Assembly (NCBI RefSeq): GCF_014208105.1
Contig: NZ_JACHMQ010000001.1
Coordinates: 124,001-188,000 of the forward strand
Length of the DNA stretch: 64,000 nt
Direction: 5' to 3'
DNA from: Actinomadura coerulea
GTDB taxonomy: Bacteria; Actinomycetota; Actinomycetes; Streptosporangiales; Streptosporangiaceae
Part shown: in pieces, positions 27,930 to 36,924 of the stretch
How the letters are laid out: each line of letters opens with the position of its first letter
Numbering within the stretch: position 1 is the stretch's first letter
The notes under the pieces: generated by a model
Database searches by the model: none
The model's input: the letters and a program-made list of their open reading frames with translations, nothing else
What the model was told of the DNA's origin: nothing
Translations under genes and position numbers: made by a program

Positions 27930-29507
27930 GTGTTCGAGACGCTCTCCGACCGGTTGACGACGGTCTTCTCGTCGCTGCGCAGCAAGGGCCGGCTCTCCGA
28001 GGCCGACATCAACGCGACCGCCCGCGAGATCCGGATCGCGCTCCTTGAGGCCGACGTCGCGCTCCCCGTGGTCAAGGACTTCATCGCGCAGATCAAGGAG
28101 CGGGCGCAGGGCTCGGAGGTCTCGCAGGCGCTGAACCCGGCGCAGCAGGTCGTCAAGATCGTCAACGAGGAGCTCATCACCATCCTCGGCGGCGAGACCC
28201 GGCGGATCCGGCTGGCCAAGACCCCGCCGACCGTGATCATGCTCGCGGGCCTGCAGGGCGCCGGCAAGACCACCCTCGCCGGCAAGCTGGCCCGCTGGCT
28301 GAAGCAGGAGGGCCACACGCCGATGCTGGTGGCGGCCGACCTCCAGCGTCCCAACGCCGTCCAGCAGCTCCAGGTCGTCGGCGAGCGGGCCGGGGTCCCG
28401 GTGTTCGCTCCCGAGCCCGGCAGCGGCGTCGGCGACCCGGTCGACGTGGCGCGCCGCTCGATCGACCAGGCCCGGCACGCCCAGCACGACGTCGTCGTCA
28501 TCGACACCGCCGGCCGCCTCGGCATCGACGCCGAGATGATGCAGCAGGCCGTCGACATCCGCGACGCCGTCCAGCCCGACGACATCCTGTTCGTCGTCGA
28601 CGCCATGGTCGGCCAGGACGCGGTCAACACCGCCCAGGCCTTCATGGACGGCGTCGGCTTCGACGGCGTCGTCCTCACCAAGCTCGACGGCGACGCGCGC
28701 GGCGGCGCGGCCCTGTCCGTCCGGCACATCACCGGACGCCCCATCATGTTCGCCTCCACGGGCGAGAAGCTCGAGGACTTCAGCGTCTTCCACCCGGACC
28801 GCATGGCGGGCCGGATCCTCGACATGGGCGACATCCTCACCCTGATCGAGCAGGCCGAGCAGGCGTTCGACGCCGAGCAGGCCGAGAAGATGTCCAGCAA
28901 GTTCGCCTCGGGCGAGGACTTCACCCTCGAGGACTTCCTCGAGCAGATGATGATGATCCGCAAGCTCGGCCCGATCGGGAACCTGCTCGGGATGATGCCG
29001 GGCATGGGCCAGGTCCGCGACCAGATCAGCCAGATCGACGACCGCGACCTGGACCGCATCGCCGCGATCATCCGCTCGATGACCCCGCAGGAGCGCGCCC
29101 AGCCGAAGATCATCAACGGCTCCCGGCGGGCCCGCATCGCCAAGGGCTCCGGCGTCGGCGTCGGCGAGGTCAACAGCCTCGTCACCCGGTTCTTCGACGC
29201 GCAGAAGATGATGCGCCAGATGGCCGGCGGCATGGGCCTGCCCGGCATGCCCGGCGGCCGCCGCAAGGCCACCAAGGCGGCGAAGGCGGCCAAGAACAAG
29301 AAGGGCAAGCAGCGCAGCGGCGACCCCCGCAAGCGCGCCGCGGGCAAGGGCCCCCAGGAGCAGGCCCCCGCGGCCGAGGGCGCACCGAAGGGCCTCCCGC
29401 CCGGCCTCGGCGGCGGCCAGCTCCCGCCCGGCCTGGGCGGCGGCCAGCTCCCCCCTGGCTTCCAGATGCCCGACCTGAACAAGCTCCAGAGCCGCAAAAA
29501 GAAGTAA
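27930..29507 (+). CDS. ffh: Signal recognition particle protein Ffh
   Basis: A 525-aa SRP GTPase that binds signal sequences and 4.5S RNA. The NG domain has GLQGAGKTT, DTAGR and TKLDG. The Met-rich M domain (MMMIRKLGPIGNLLGMMPGM) with SRRARIAKGSG is intact. The C-terminus is extended by about 80 residues: a Lys-rich stretch and two LPPGLGGGQ repeats plus a third partial one. The GTG start gives MFETLSDRLTTVFSSLR, the standard N-terminus; AGGACGG precedes it. Confidence 0.97.
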   Translation: MFETLSDRLTTVFSSLRSKGRLSEADINATAREIRIALLEADVALPVVKDFIAQIKERAQGSEVSQALNPAQQVVKIVNEELITILGGETRRIRLAKTPPTVIMLAGLQGAGKTTLAGKLARWLKQEGHTPMLVAADLQRPNAVQQLQVVGERAGVPVFAPEPGSGVGDPVDVARRSIDQARHAQHDVVVIDTAGRLGIDAEMMQQAVDIRDAVQPDDILFVVDAMVGQDAVNTAQAFMDGVGFDGVVLTKLDGDARGGAALSVRHITGRPIMFASTGEKLEDFSVFHPDRMAGRILDMGDILTLIEQAEQAFDAEQAEKMSSKFASGEDFTLEDFLEQMMMIRKLGPIGNLLGMMPGMGQVRDQISQIDDRDLDRIAAIIRSMTPQERAQPKIINGSRRARIAKGSGVGVGEVNSLVTRFFDAQKMMRQMAGGMGLPGMPGGRRKATKAAKAAKNKKGKQRSGDPRKRAAGKGPQEQAPAAEGAPKGLPPGLGGGQLPPGLGGGQLPPGFQMPDLNKLQSRKKK

Positions 29508-29515
29508 CTTCTGAC

Positions 29516-29556
29516 CCCCGCCGCGCGGCCCGAACAACCCGGCCCGCGCGGCGGGG
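29516..29556 (+). terminator. Terminator hairpin after ffh
   Basis: CCCCGCCGCGCGG (29516-29528) pairs perfectly with CCGCGCGGCGGGG (29544-29556), giving a 13-bp stem 9 nt after the ffh stop. No U-tract follows. Confidence 0.75.
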
Positions 29557-30129
29557 ACGTCGGCCCGCAACGCCGCCCACGCCCCACCGCTCACACGCTC
29601 TGTGCGCCTGGCCCGTCCGTAGCGCGCGCCAGAAAACCCAAACCTGGCCCCAGCCCGCCGCCCCTCAGAACCAGCCCACGCCCCACCCGCGCGGTTCGTG
29701 TGGCCTGGGTTGTTCGCTCGGCTGGGGCAGGAAAGCTATGGATGGGCGCGGTCCGGCGCTGGTGGGTCGGTGAGAGGCACGTGTCCTGGTGTGCGGATCC
29801 CGCCCGCACAGTGCCTCCGCCGCTTGAGATGCAGTGGACGCGTCGATCCGCTGCGTCCGCAGCCGGTCACCGGTGAAGGGGTGCGGTGGGCGTTGAGGAG
29901 GGGTGTCGCTTGCGGGCGGCCTGGGCGTTGGGGCGAAGAGGCGACACCCGGGCGGCGCGATTGCGCTTTCGCGGCGAACGTCTGGCAGAATGACAGGCTG
30001 GAAACCCGGAATCGCGAGGCGCCCTCTCTCGTCCTGCGCGGCCGGAGTCCATCGGGCGGCCGTGAGCCGGTGTTCCCCACCTGGCGCGGGCCCGCCCATC
30101 CAGTGATGAAGTTGGAGTACACCACACCC
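29557..30129. other. Intergenic region with rpsP promoter and leader
   Basis: No gene is recognised in the first 400 nt. TTGCGC (29961-29966) and an extended -10-like TGGCAGAAT (-10 CAGAAT at 29986-29991, 19-bp spacer) could start the rpsP operon, giving a leader of about 130 nt. Such long leaders are common for ribosomal protein operons, but no specific RNA motif is claimed. Confidence 0.35.
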
Positions 30130-30579
30130 GTGGCAGTCAAGATCAAGCTCAAGCGTCTGGGGAAGATCCGGAACCCGCAGTACCGGATCGTCGTCGCCGA
30201 CGCCCGCACCAAGCGGGACGGGCGGGCCATCGAGGAGATCGGGCTCTACCAGCCCAAGCAGGAGCCCTCGCTCATCAAGATCGACTCTGAGCGTGCGCAG
30301 TACTGGCTGGGTGTCGGCGCGCAGCCGACCGAGCCCGTGCTCAACCTGCTGAAGATCACCGGCGACTGGCAGAAGTTCAAGGGCGAGCCGGGCGCCGAGG
30401 GCACCCTCAAGGTCGCCGAGCCGAAGGCCGACAAGAAGGCCGCGTTCGAGGCCGCCGTCAAGGAGTCGCTGGGCGACGACGAGGCCGCCGGCACCGCGAC
30501 CCGCGGCAAGAAGAAGGCCGAGCCGAAGAAGCCCGAGGCGAAGGCCACCGAGACCGACGAAGCCAAGAGCGAGGGCTGA
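30130..30579 (+). CDS. rpsP: 30S ribosomal protein S16
   Basis: A 149-aa small-subunit protein. The S16 core [20 protein letters not shown]...[15 protein letters not shown] is at the N-terminus. The C-terminal 50-60 residues are a Lys/Ala/Glu-rich extension typical of actinobacteria. It begins the rpsP-khpA-rimM-trmD operon; khpA starts 1 nt after its stop. Confidence 0.97.
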   Translation: MAVKIKLKRLGKIRNPQYRIVVADARTKRDGRAIEEIGLYQPKQEPSLIKIDSERAQYWLGVGAQPTEPVLNLLKITGDWQKFKGEPGAEGTLKVAEPKADKKAAFEAAVKESLGDDEAAGTATRGKKKAEPKKPEAKATETDEAKSEG

Positions 30580-30580
30580 C

Positions 30581-30823
30581 GTGCTCGAAGAAGCGCTCGA
30601 GCACCTGGTCCGCGGGATCGTCGAGAATCCGGACGACGTCCGGGTTCGCGCCCGCAGGATCAGGGGCGGCCGGGTCCTGGAGGTGCGCGTGCACCCCGAG
30701 GACCTCGGGAAGGTCATCGGCCGAAGCGGTCGCACCGCCAAGGCCCTGCGCACGGTGATCAGCGCTCTCTCCGGAGGCCGCTACGTGCGTGTCGACCTGC
30801 TCGACGTCAACGAGGTCCGCTGA
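30581..30823 (+). CDS. khpA: KH-domain RNA-binding protein KhpA
   Basis: An 80-aa protein made of a single type II KH domain with the GxxG loop in VIGRSGRTAKALRT. It is found between rpsP and rimM in Gram-positive bacteria; with KhpB it influences cell division and elongation and binds RNA. The GTG at 30581 is 1 nt after the rpsP stop. Confidence 0.93.
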   Translation: MLEEALEHLVRGIVENPDDVRVRARRIRGGRVLEVRVHPEDLGKVIGRSGRTAKALRTVISALSGGRYVRVDLLDVNEVR

Positions 30824-30834
30824 GTGGCGTCCCG

Positions 30835-31347
30835 ATGAGCGAACCGCTCGTGGTGGGACGGATCGGACGGCCGCACGGGATTCGCGGTGAGGTCGCCGTC
30901 GACGTCCGCACGGACGAGCCGGAGTCCCGGTTCGCCCCGGGCACGGTGATCGCCACCGACCCCGTCACCGCCGGTCCGCTCACCATCGAGCGGAAACGCT
31001 GGCATTCGGGACGCCTGCTCGTGCGCTTCGCCGGGGTCGGCGACCGCGACGCCGCGGAGGAACTGCGCGGCACGTGGCTCGTCGTCGACCCCGGTGACAT
31101 CTCCACGTCCGCCGACCCGGACGACTTCCACGACCAGGAACTGCTCGGACTCGCCGTGGTCACCACGGACGGGACCGAGGTCGGCCAGGTCGCGGACGTC
31201 CTGCACCACGGCCAGGATCTTCTGGTCGTGCGCGGGGCCGGGGGCGAGAAGCTGGTCCCCTTCGTGGCCGCGCTCGTCCCCGAGGTGGACGTTCCCGGGG
31301 GGCGGCTCGTCATCGATCCGCCCCCCGGACTGCTCGACGAATCATGA
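30835..31347 (+). CDS. rimM: Ribosome maturation factor RimM
   Basis: A 170-aa factor for 30S maturation that binds S19. The N-terminal RimM domain ([17 protein letters not shown]) and C-terminal PRC-barrel ([20 protein letters not shown]...[12 protein letters not shown]) are present. Its stop overlaps the trmD ATG by 4 nt. Confidence 0.95.
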   Translation: MSEPLVVGRIGRPHGIRGEVAVDVRTDEPESRFAPGTVIATDPVTAGPLTIERKRWHSGRLLVRFAGVGDRDAAEELRGTWLVVDPGDISTSADPDDFHDQELLGLAVVTTDGTEVGQVADVLHHGQDLLVVRGAGGEKLVPFVAALVPEVDVPGGRLVIDPPPGLLDES

Positions 31348-32231
31348 AACTCGACGTAATCACGATCTTCCCCGAGTACTTCGCCCCGCTGGACATCTCC
31401 CTCCTGGGCAAGGCCCGGCGCGCCGGAGTGCTGGACGTCCGCGTCCACGACCTGCGCGAATGGACCCACGACCGGCACCGCACCGTCGACGACACCCCCT
31501 ACGGCGGCGGTCCCGGCATGGTCATGAAGCCCGACCCCTGGGGTGAGGCTCTCGACGCCCTGGCACCTCGCGTTCCGGGCACTCCGTCCGGGACGATCCC
31601 GTCTGCACCCGGCGGGGGCCTTCCCACTCCGCCCGTGCTCGACGAGACGTCCCCGGCCACGTCGGAAGGCGCCTCCGGCCCGGTGCCGCGGCTGATCATT
31701 CCGACGCCGAGCGGGCGGCCGTTCACGCAGGCGGACGCGGTGCGGTACGCGGCGGAGCCGTGGTTGATCTTCGCCTGCGGGCGCTACGAGGGCATCGACT
31801 CCCGCGTCGCCGAGGAGGCACGCACCCGCATGCCGGTGGACGAGGTCAGCCTCGGCGACTTCGTCCTCGCCGGCGGGGAGGTCGCCGTCCTCGTCATGGT
31901 GGAGGCGATCGGCCGCCTGCTGCCCGGCGTCCTCGGCAACGCCGACTCCGTCGCCGACGACTCCTTCGCCCCCGGTGCGATGGAATCGCTCCTGGAAGGC
32001 CCCGTCTACACCAAGCCTCCCGTCTGGCGCGAGCGGCCTGTTCCGGACATTCTTCTTTCGGGCCACCATGGCGCGATCGCCCGCTGGCGGCGCGACGAGG
32101 CGCTGCGCCGGACGGCCAGGCACCGCCCCGAACTGCTCTCCCGCCTCGCGCCGGAGGTCCTCGACAAGCACGACCGCGCCGTGCTGCACGAGGCTGGTTT
32201 TCCGGTTGACGGCGAAGATATGGCAGACTGA
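31344..32231 (+). CDS. trmD: tRNA (guanine(37)-N(1))-methyltransferase TrmD
   Basis: A 295-aa SPOUT-class enzyme that methylates G37 of tRNAs, which prevents frameshifting. The N-terminal [31 protein letters not shown], the knot region ACGRYEGID and [14 protein letters not shown] are intact. An insertion of about 40 residues at about 74-116, rich in Pro/Ser/Gly, separates the early strand from the knot. It may form an extra loop. The rest aligns normally. Confidence 0.95.
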   Translation: MKLDVITIFPEYFAPLDISLLGKARRAGVLDVRVHDLREWTHDRHRTVDDTPYGGGPGMVMKPDPWGEALDALAPRVPGTPSGTIPSAPGGGLPTPPVLDETSPATSEGASGPVPRLIIPTPSGRPFTQADAVRYAAEPWLIFACGRYEGIDSRVAEEARTRMPVDEVSLGDFVLAGGEVAVLVMVEAIGRLLPGVLGNADSVADDSFAPGAMESLLEGPVYTKPPVWRERPVPDILLSGHHGAIARWRRDEALRRTARHRPELLSRLAPEVLDKHDRAVLHEAGFPVDGEDMAD

Positions 32232-32348
32232 GACGTCCGTGCGTGCAGACCGCACGGCACCCCAAGACCCATCTCCGCGGCGCGACGCCCCCATGAAGAC
32301 CCACCGGGGCCTCTCGACGCCCGCGTTCGACCACGAGGAACCGCTGCG

Positions 32349-32699
32349 ATGCACACCCTGATCCAGGAGATCGAGAAGGCCGCGATGCGCGCCGACGTCC
32401 CGGACTTCCGTCCGGGCGACACGCTGAAGGTGCACGTGCGCGTCACCGAGGGCAACCGAAGCCGTATCCAGGTGTTCCAGGGCGTGGTGATCCGGCGTCA
32501 GGGCGGCGGCGCCCGCGAGACCTTCACCGTCCGGAAGGTCAGCTACAGCGTCGGCGTCGAGCGGACGTTCCCCCTGAACAGCCCCTCCATCGACAAGATC
32601 GAGGTCGTCACCCGCGGCGACGTCCGCCGCGCCAAGCTCTACTACCTGCGCAACCTGCGCGGCAAGGCCGCGCGCATCAAGGAGAAGCGCGAGCACTGA
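32349..32699 (+). CDS. rplS: 50S ribosomal protein L19
   Basis: A 116-aa large-subunit protein at the subunit interface. Conserved blocks are [30 protein letters not shown] and [19 protein letters not shown]. The ATG at 32349 follows GAGGAA. The 117-nt gap after trmD, with a TTGACG element inside the trmD 3' end (32206-32211), suggests an additional promoter. It is followed by a strong hairpin. Confidence 0.97.
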   Translation: MHTLIQEIEKAAMRADVPDFRPGDTLKVHVRVTEGNRSRIQVFQGVVIRRQGGGARETFTVRKVSYSVGVERTFPLNSPSIDKIEVVTRGDVRRAKLYYLRNLRGKAARIKEKREH

Positions 32700-32713
32700 G
32701 CAGATGGACCACG

Positions 32714-32747
32714 ACGCCCCGGGAACCCGCGACGGTGCCCGGGGCGT
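32714..32747 (+). terminator. Terminator hairpin after rplS
   Basis: ACGCCCCGGG (32714-32723) and CCCGGGGCGT (32738-32747) form a perfect 10-bp stem with a 14-nt loop, 15 nt after the rplS stop. Confidence 0.78.
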
Positions 32748-32825
32748 TGCCCGTTCTGGATGGAGATGATCGACTTGGCCGTCGGCGACACGCCCACGCG
32801 CGGCGTCCCACGGGCACCGCGCCGC

Positions 32826-32831
32826 TAGGCT
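32826..32831 (+). promoter_or_regulatory. -10 element of lepB (leaderless)
   Basis: TAGGCT fits TANNNT and ends 9 nt before the lepB ATG. There is no Shine-Dalgarno sequence, so the mRNA probably starts at or within a few bases of the ATG. Confidence 0.5.
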
Positions 32832-32840
32832 TTCGCTCTG

Positions 32841-33749
32841 ATGACTGACGAGGACGATCGGAGAGACGTGCGATCCGAAGCCGAGGGCGCGGTGCCCGAA
32901 GAGAAGGAGCCCGTGGACTCGGCCGATGAAACGGCCGACGACTCCGAAGAAGACGGCAAGCGAAAGAAGAAGCAGGGCTCCTTCTGGAAAGAGCTTCCCG
33001 TCCTCATCGTGGTCGCCGTCGTGCTGGCCCTCGTCATCAAGGCCTTCGCGGTCCAGGCGTTCTACATCCCGTCCGGCTCCATGGAGAACACCCTCCAGGT
33101 CGGCGACCGCGTCCTGGTCAACAAGATCGTCTACCACACCCGCGACATCGCCCGCGGTGACGTCATCGTCTTCAACGGCCTCGACTCCTGGGACCCCGAG
33201 GTCCAGGTCGCCGAGCCCGGCAATCCCGTCTCCAAGGCGCTGCGCGCCGTCGGCACCGCCTTCGGCGTCGCGCCCAACGAGAAGGACTACATCAAGCGCG
33301 TCATCGGCATCCCCGGCGACCACGTCAAGTGCTGCGACGCACAAGGCCGCGTCACCGTCAACGGGGTCCCCCTGGACGAGAAGACCTACCTCTTCACCGA
33401 CCCGGTCACCCATGAGCAGAACAAGCCCTCCAACGACCCCTTCGACGTCACCGTGAAGCCGGGTCAGCTCTGGGTGATGGGCGACCACCGCGAACTGTCC
33501 TACGACTCCCGCTCCCACCGCGGCGACCCGGGCGGCGGCACCATCCCGATCGACCGCGTCATCGGCCGCGCCTTCGTCATCGTCTGGCCCCTGGACCGCC
33601 TCGGCACTCTCCCGATCCCGTCCACCTTCAAACAACCCGCCCTGGAGAAGGCCGGCGCCGCCGCCCTCCCCGCGGCCCCTTACGCCTTGGGCATCCTCTG
33701 CACCTTGCCCTTCGCGTACCTCAGACGCCGCCACCACTACAAGCCATAA
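32841..33749 (+). CDS. lepB: Type I signal peptidase
   Basis: A 302-aa membrane protease that removes signal peptides from exported proteins. A long acidic N-terminal region (about 50 residues) is followed by a membrane segment (LPVLIVVAVVLALVIKAFAV). The catalytic dyad is Ser80 in PSGSM and Lys152 in YIKRVIGIPGD; MGDHRELSYDSR is box E. A second hydrophobic stretch near the C-terminus may be another membrane segment. It is the third secretion gene of the window, with ffh and ftsY. Confidence 0.95.
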   Translation: MTDEDDRRDVRSEAEGAVPEEKEPVDSADETADDSEEDGKRKKKQGSFWKELPVLIVVAVVLALVIKAFAVQAFYIPSGSMENTLQVGDRVLVNKIVYHTRDIARGDVIVFNGLDSWDPEVQVAEPGNPVSKALRAVGTAFGVAPNEKDYIKRVIGIPGDHVKCCDAQGRVTVNGVPLDEKTYLFTDPVTHEQNKPSNDPFDVTVKPGQLWVMGDHRELSYDSRSHRGDPGGGTIPIDRVIGRAFVIVWPLDRLGTLPIPSTFKQPALEKAGAAALPAAPYALGILCTLPFAYLRRRHHYKP

Positions 33750-34170
<421 letters not shown>

Positions 34171-34174
<4 letters not shown>

Positions 34175-34360
34175 TGGCGAACGGTCGTCGGGCGGGGATG
34201 GGGGCGGGCCATCTCGGCGGTGACGGTGGTCGTGCCCGCCAGCGATTCGAGCGAGCCCTCGCTGAACGCGCCGACGGCCGGGACGTAGTGGACGAGCTGC
34301 TCCCAGGGGTCATCGTGCCGGGGCCTCTGCTCGGCGGTGTCGATCCACTTGTCGAGGGAC
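34171..34360 (-). pseudogene. Possible gene fragment, unrecognised
   Basis: The minus frame ends LDKWIDTAEQRPRHDDPWEQ, LVHYVPAVGAFSEGSLESLA, GTTTVTAEMA and so on, which looks like real protein. It has no start or upstream continuation, because the frame runs into the rnhB promoter. It stops in the same TTAA as the plus-strand remnant. It is probably a decayed gene. The family is unknown. Confidence 0.3.
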
Positions 34361-34485
34361 AGTGCATGGGGCGCGGGGGGCGGAGAAGGCCTGTGGGTTG
34401 CTTCCCGGCTTGGGTGATTTTCGGTGTGGTGCGGCATACGGCAGTAAGCGTGGCGTTCGGGGAGCGGCCGGGGCTCGGTGGGACG

Positions 34486-34491
34486 TACGCT
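34486..34491 (+). promoter_or_regulatory. -10 element of rnhB (leaderless)
   Basis: TACGCT (TANNNT) ends 7 nt before the rnhB ATG and no Shine-Dalgarno sequence is present, so a leaderless transcript is likely. Confidence 0.5.
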
Positions 34492-34498
34492 GCGGAGC

Positions 34499-35224
34499 AT
34501 GAACGGTCGTCCACTCCGCTTCACGCCGCGCCGGGACGCAGGACTGTTCGCGTACGAACGGGCTCTCGCCCACGCGGGCTTCAGTCCTGTCGCCGGCGTC
34601 GACGAGGCGGGGCGGGGCGCCTGCGCGGGGCCGATGGTCGTCGGCGCGGTGATCCTTCAGGGCGGGCGAGGGAAGATCGACGGCCTCACGGATTCCAAGC
34701 TGCTCACCCCCGCGCGCCGCGAGCGGCTGTACGCGGAGATCACCGAACGTGCCTACGCGTGGAGCGCCATCATCATCCCGTGCCATGACATCGACCGGTT
34801 GGGCCTGCACCGGTGCAACATCACCGGGATGCGGCGGGCCCTGGCCGCCCTCGACAAGCGTCCCGCGTACGTGATCAGCGACGGGTTCGCGGTGCCGGGG
34901 CTGGACGTGCCCGGCCTCCCGATGATCAAAGGCGACCAGGTCGCGGCCTGCGTCGCGGCGGCCTCCATCATCGCGAAGGTCACCAGGGACCGGATCATGG
35001 TGGACCTCCATGAGCGGTATCCCGAGTACGGCTTCGATGTTCACAAGGGTTACGTGACCCGTGCGCACGGCAGGGCGCTCGAATTGCACGGTCCGTGTCC
35101 TGAGCATCGTTTCTCCTACGTCAACGTCGGGCGTGCCTTGCGTAACAATGGAGATGTGGTTCTGGAGGAGGAGACCGAGGGGGGACTCCCCGACGAGGAC
35201 CGCACGGAAGGGGCACGAGCGTGA
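34499..35224 (+). CDS. rnhB: Ribonuclease HII
   Basis: A 241-aa enzyme that nicks RNA-DNA hybrids and single ribonucleotides in DNA. The catalytic motif VAGVDEAGRGACAGPMVVGA gives D35-E36. SDGF, AACVAAASIIAKVTRDR and HKGYVT complete the family pattern. The ATG at 34499 is chosen from the leaderless -10 geometry. The C-terminus carries an acidic tail, and its stop overlaps the next gene in GTGA. Confidence 0.94.
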   Translation: MNGRPLRFTPRRDAGLFAYERALAHAGFSPVAGVDEAGRGACAGPMVVGAVILQGGRGKIDGLTDSKLLTPARRERLYAEITERAYAWSAIIIPCHDIDRLGLHRCNITGMRRALAALDKRPAYVISDGFAVPGLDVPGLPMIKGDQVAACVAAASIIAKVTRDRIMVDLHERYPEYGFDVHKGYVTRAHGRALELHGPCPEHRFSYVNVGRALRNNGDVVLEEETEGGLPDEDRTEGARA

Positions 35225-35535
35225 GCGCGGAGGATCTCGAGAAGTACGAGACCGAGATGGAGTTGCAGCTCTACCGCGAGTACCGCGACGTCCTCGGGCT
35301 GTTCAGCTACGTCGTCGAGACCGAGCGCCGGTTCTACCTCACGAACTCGGTCGACCTCCAGGTACGCAGCGTCGACAACGGCGAGGTCTTCTTCGAGGTC
35401 ACCATGCAGGACGCGTGGGTCTGGGACATGTACCGTCCGGCCCGCTTCGTCAAGAACGTTCGGGTCGTCACCTTCAAGGACGTCAACGTCGAGGAGTTGG
35501 CGAAGAGCGAGTTCGAACTCCCCGCCGAGCAATAG
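35221..35535 (+). CDS. DUF2469 family protein
   Basis: A 104-aa protein beginning MSAEDLEKYETEMELQLYRE, highly conserved in actinobacteria directly after rnhB. Its biochemical role is unknown. It is acidic and aromatic-rich in the middle (VTMQDAWVWDMYRPARFVK). It overlaps rnhB by 4 nt and is certainly co-translated with it. Confidence 0.92.
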   Translation: MSAEDLEKYETEMELQLYREYRDVLGLFSYVVETERRFYLTNSVDLQVRSVDNGEVFFEVTMQDAWVWDMYRPARFVKNVRVVTFKDVNVEELAKSEFELPAEQ

Positions 35536-35643
35536 TCCGTCCACGCTCACGACCGCTTCCCCCGCTGAGTCGGTGATCGCTGGAGCAGGGGAGCGCCCTC
35601 GCCCCAGCCAGGTCGGTGCTGCATCGTGCGACCGCCGAGCGTG

Positions 35644-35683
35644 ACCCCTCGGACGCGCCGCCGGCAGGTCGTCGCCGAGGGGT
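35644..35683. terminator. Hairpin between convergent DUF2469 and dprA
   Basis: ACCCCTCGG (35644-35652) pairs perfectly with CCGAGGGGT (35675-35683) around a 22-nt loop. It lies between converging genes and may end transcription from both sides. Confidence 0.5.
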
Positions 35684-35712
35684 TGTCGAGGCGCGGCGGT
35701 CGAATGTTGTGG

Positions 35713-36924
35713 TCATCGATTCTCCTGTGGGTGGTCGTTTCCTGTGTGGGGGAGCTCGGGAGGGTCGGCTGACTGCGTGGCCGACGGGCTGTTCGACCTG
35801 CCGGACTTCGTCAGGCGCCAGCCGGAGGACGTGCGCTCTATGAACCCGCCTGCGGCGAGCAGGCCGAGTTTGGCGTTGACGGTGTTCAGGTCCACGCCCG
35901 CCTTGACGGCGAGCTGGGCGGGGCCGGTCGCGCCGCGGGCCGGAAACGCCTCCAGGACGGAGCGTGTGACCGGTTCCAGACGGTCGCGGGGCAGCACGGG
36001 GGTGGCCGGCGGCGGGGCCAGGTCGGCGCCGATGCGGCCGACGGCCTCGACGATCTCCTCCGGGCGGGTCACCAGGGTGGCGCCCTCCTCGCGCAGGAGG
36101 CGGTGGCAGCCGATGGAGGAGCGAGAGGTGATCGGGCCCGGCACCGCCATGACCACACGGCCGAGCCTGGCCGCCCAGCTGGCCGTGTTGAGGGCGCCGC
36201 TGCGCGCCTCCGCCTCGACGATGACCGTGCCCCGGGAGAGCGCCGCGATCACCCTGTTGCGGACGAGGAAGCGGAGGCGGTGCGGATGCGTGCCCGGGGG
36301 TGACTCGCTCACGAGGAGCGAGCGCCGCGCCATCTCGGCGAAGAGCCCCTCGTTGGACGCCGGATAGGGGACGTCCACGCCGTTCGCCAGGACCGCGACG
36401 GTCGGGCCGTCGGCGGCCAGGGAGCCGCGGTGGGCCGCCGCGTCGATGCCGAGGGCGCCGCCGGAGATCACCGTCCAGCCTCCGCCGGCGAGTTCGGCGG
36501 CGAAGTCGGCGGCGGCGCGCAGTCCGTAGGGGGACGCGGCGCGGGAACCGACGATGGCGACCGAACGCAGGCAGCTGTACCGCAGGTCGCCGGGGCCGCG
36601 CAGCCACAGGGCGTACGGGCGGCGGGCGCCGAGATCGTCGAGGGTCGTCGGCCATTCGGGGTCTCCCGGGCAGATGAGGCGGCCGCGGAACCGGGCGCAG
36701 ACGGCCATGTCCTGGTCGGGCTCCGCCGCGATGAGCCGGATCCGCCAGTTGTCCAGGCGCCGGACCTCCTGAGGGGTGGCTGACACGCCCTGGGGGAGCC
36801 GGGTGGTCCGGACGGCCTCCAGCGCGCCCCCGGGCCCGCAGTGGTCGATCATGCGGTTGAGGAAGTCGTCGCCGGGTTCCGCGACCGCGGTCAGTGTGGC
36901 GCGGGCGGTTCGCTCGTCGCTCAT
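35713..36924 (-). CDS. dprA: DNA-processing protein DprA
   Basis: A 403-aa protein that in competent bacteria loads RecA on incoming single-stranded DNA. The Rossmann-like DprA core includes VAIVGSRAASPYG, GGALGIDAAAH and FLVRNRVIAALS. A C-terminal winged-helix (DprA_WH) lies at about 320-380. The ATG at 36924 overlaps the end of comM by 4 nt, in the order yraN-comM-dprA. The role in an organism not known for natural transformation is probably DNA repair or uptake (inference). Confidence 0.93.
   Translation of the reverse strand: MSDERTARATLTAVAEPGDDFLNRMIDHCGPGGALEAVRTTRLPQGVSATPQEVRRLDNWRIRLIAAEPDQDMAVCARFRGRLICPGDPEWPTTLDDLGARRPYALWLRGPGDLRYSCLRSVAIVGSRAASPYGLRAAADFAAELAGGGWTVISGGALGIDAAAHRGSLAADGPTVAVLANGVDVPYPASNEGLFAEMARRSLLVSESPPGTHPHRLRFLVRNRVIAALSRGTVIVEAEARSGALNTASWAARLGRVVMAVPGPITSRSSIGCHRLLREEGATLVTRPEEIVEAVGRIGADLAPPPATPVLPRDRLEPVTRSVLEAFPARGATGPAQLAVKAGVDLNTVNAKLGLLAAGGFIERTSSGWRLTKSGRSNSPSATQSADPPELPHTGNDHPQENR

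Noticed and set aside
25551..29594. A minus-strand open frame of about 1347 codons
   Set aside because: It is antisense to glnD and ffh, both of which have clear catalytic motifs. Long reverse open frames are expected in very GC-rich DNA, and its product is low-complexity Gly/Ala/Arg.
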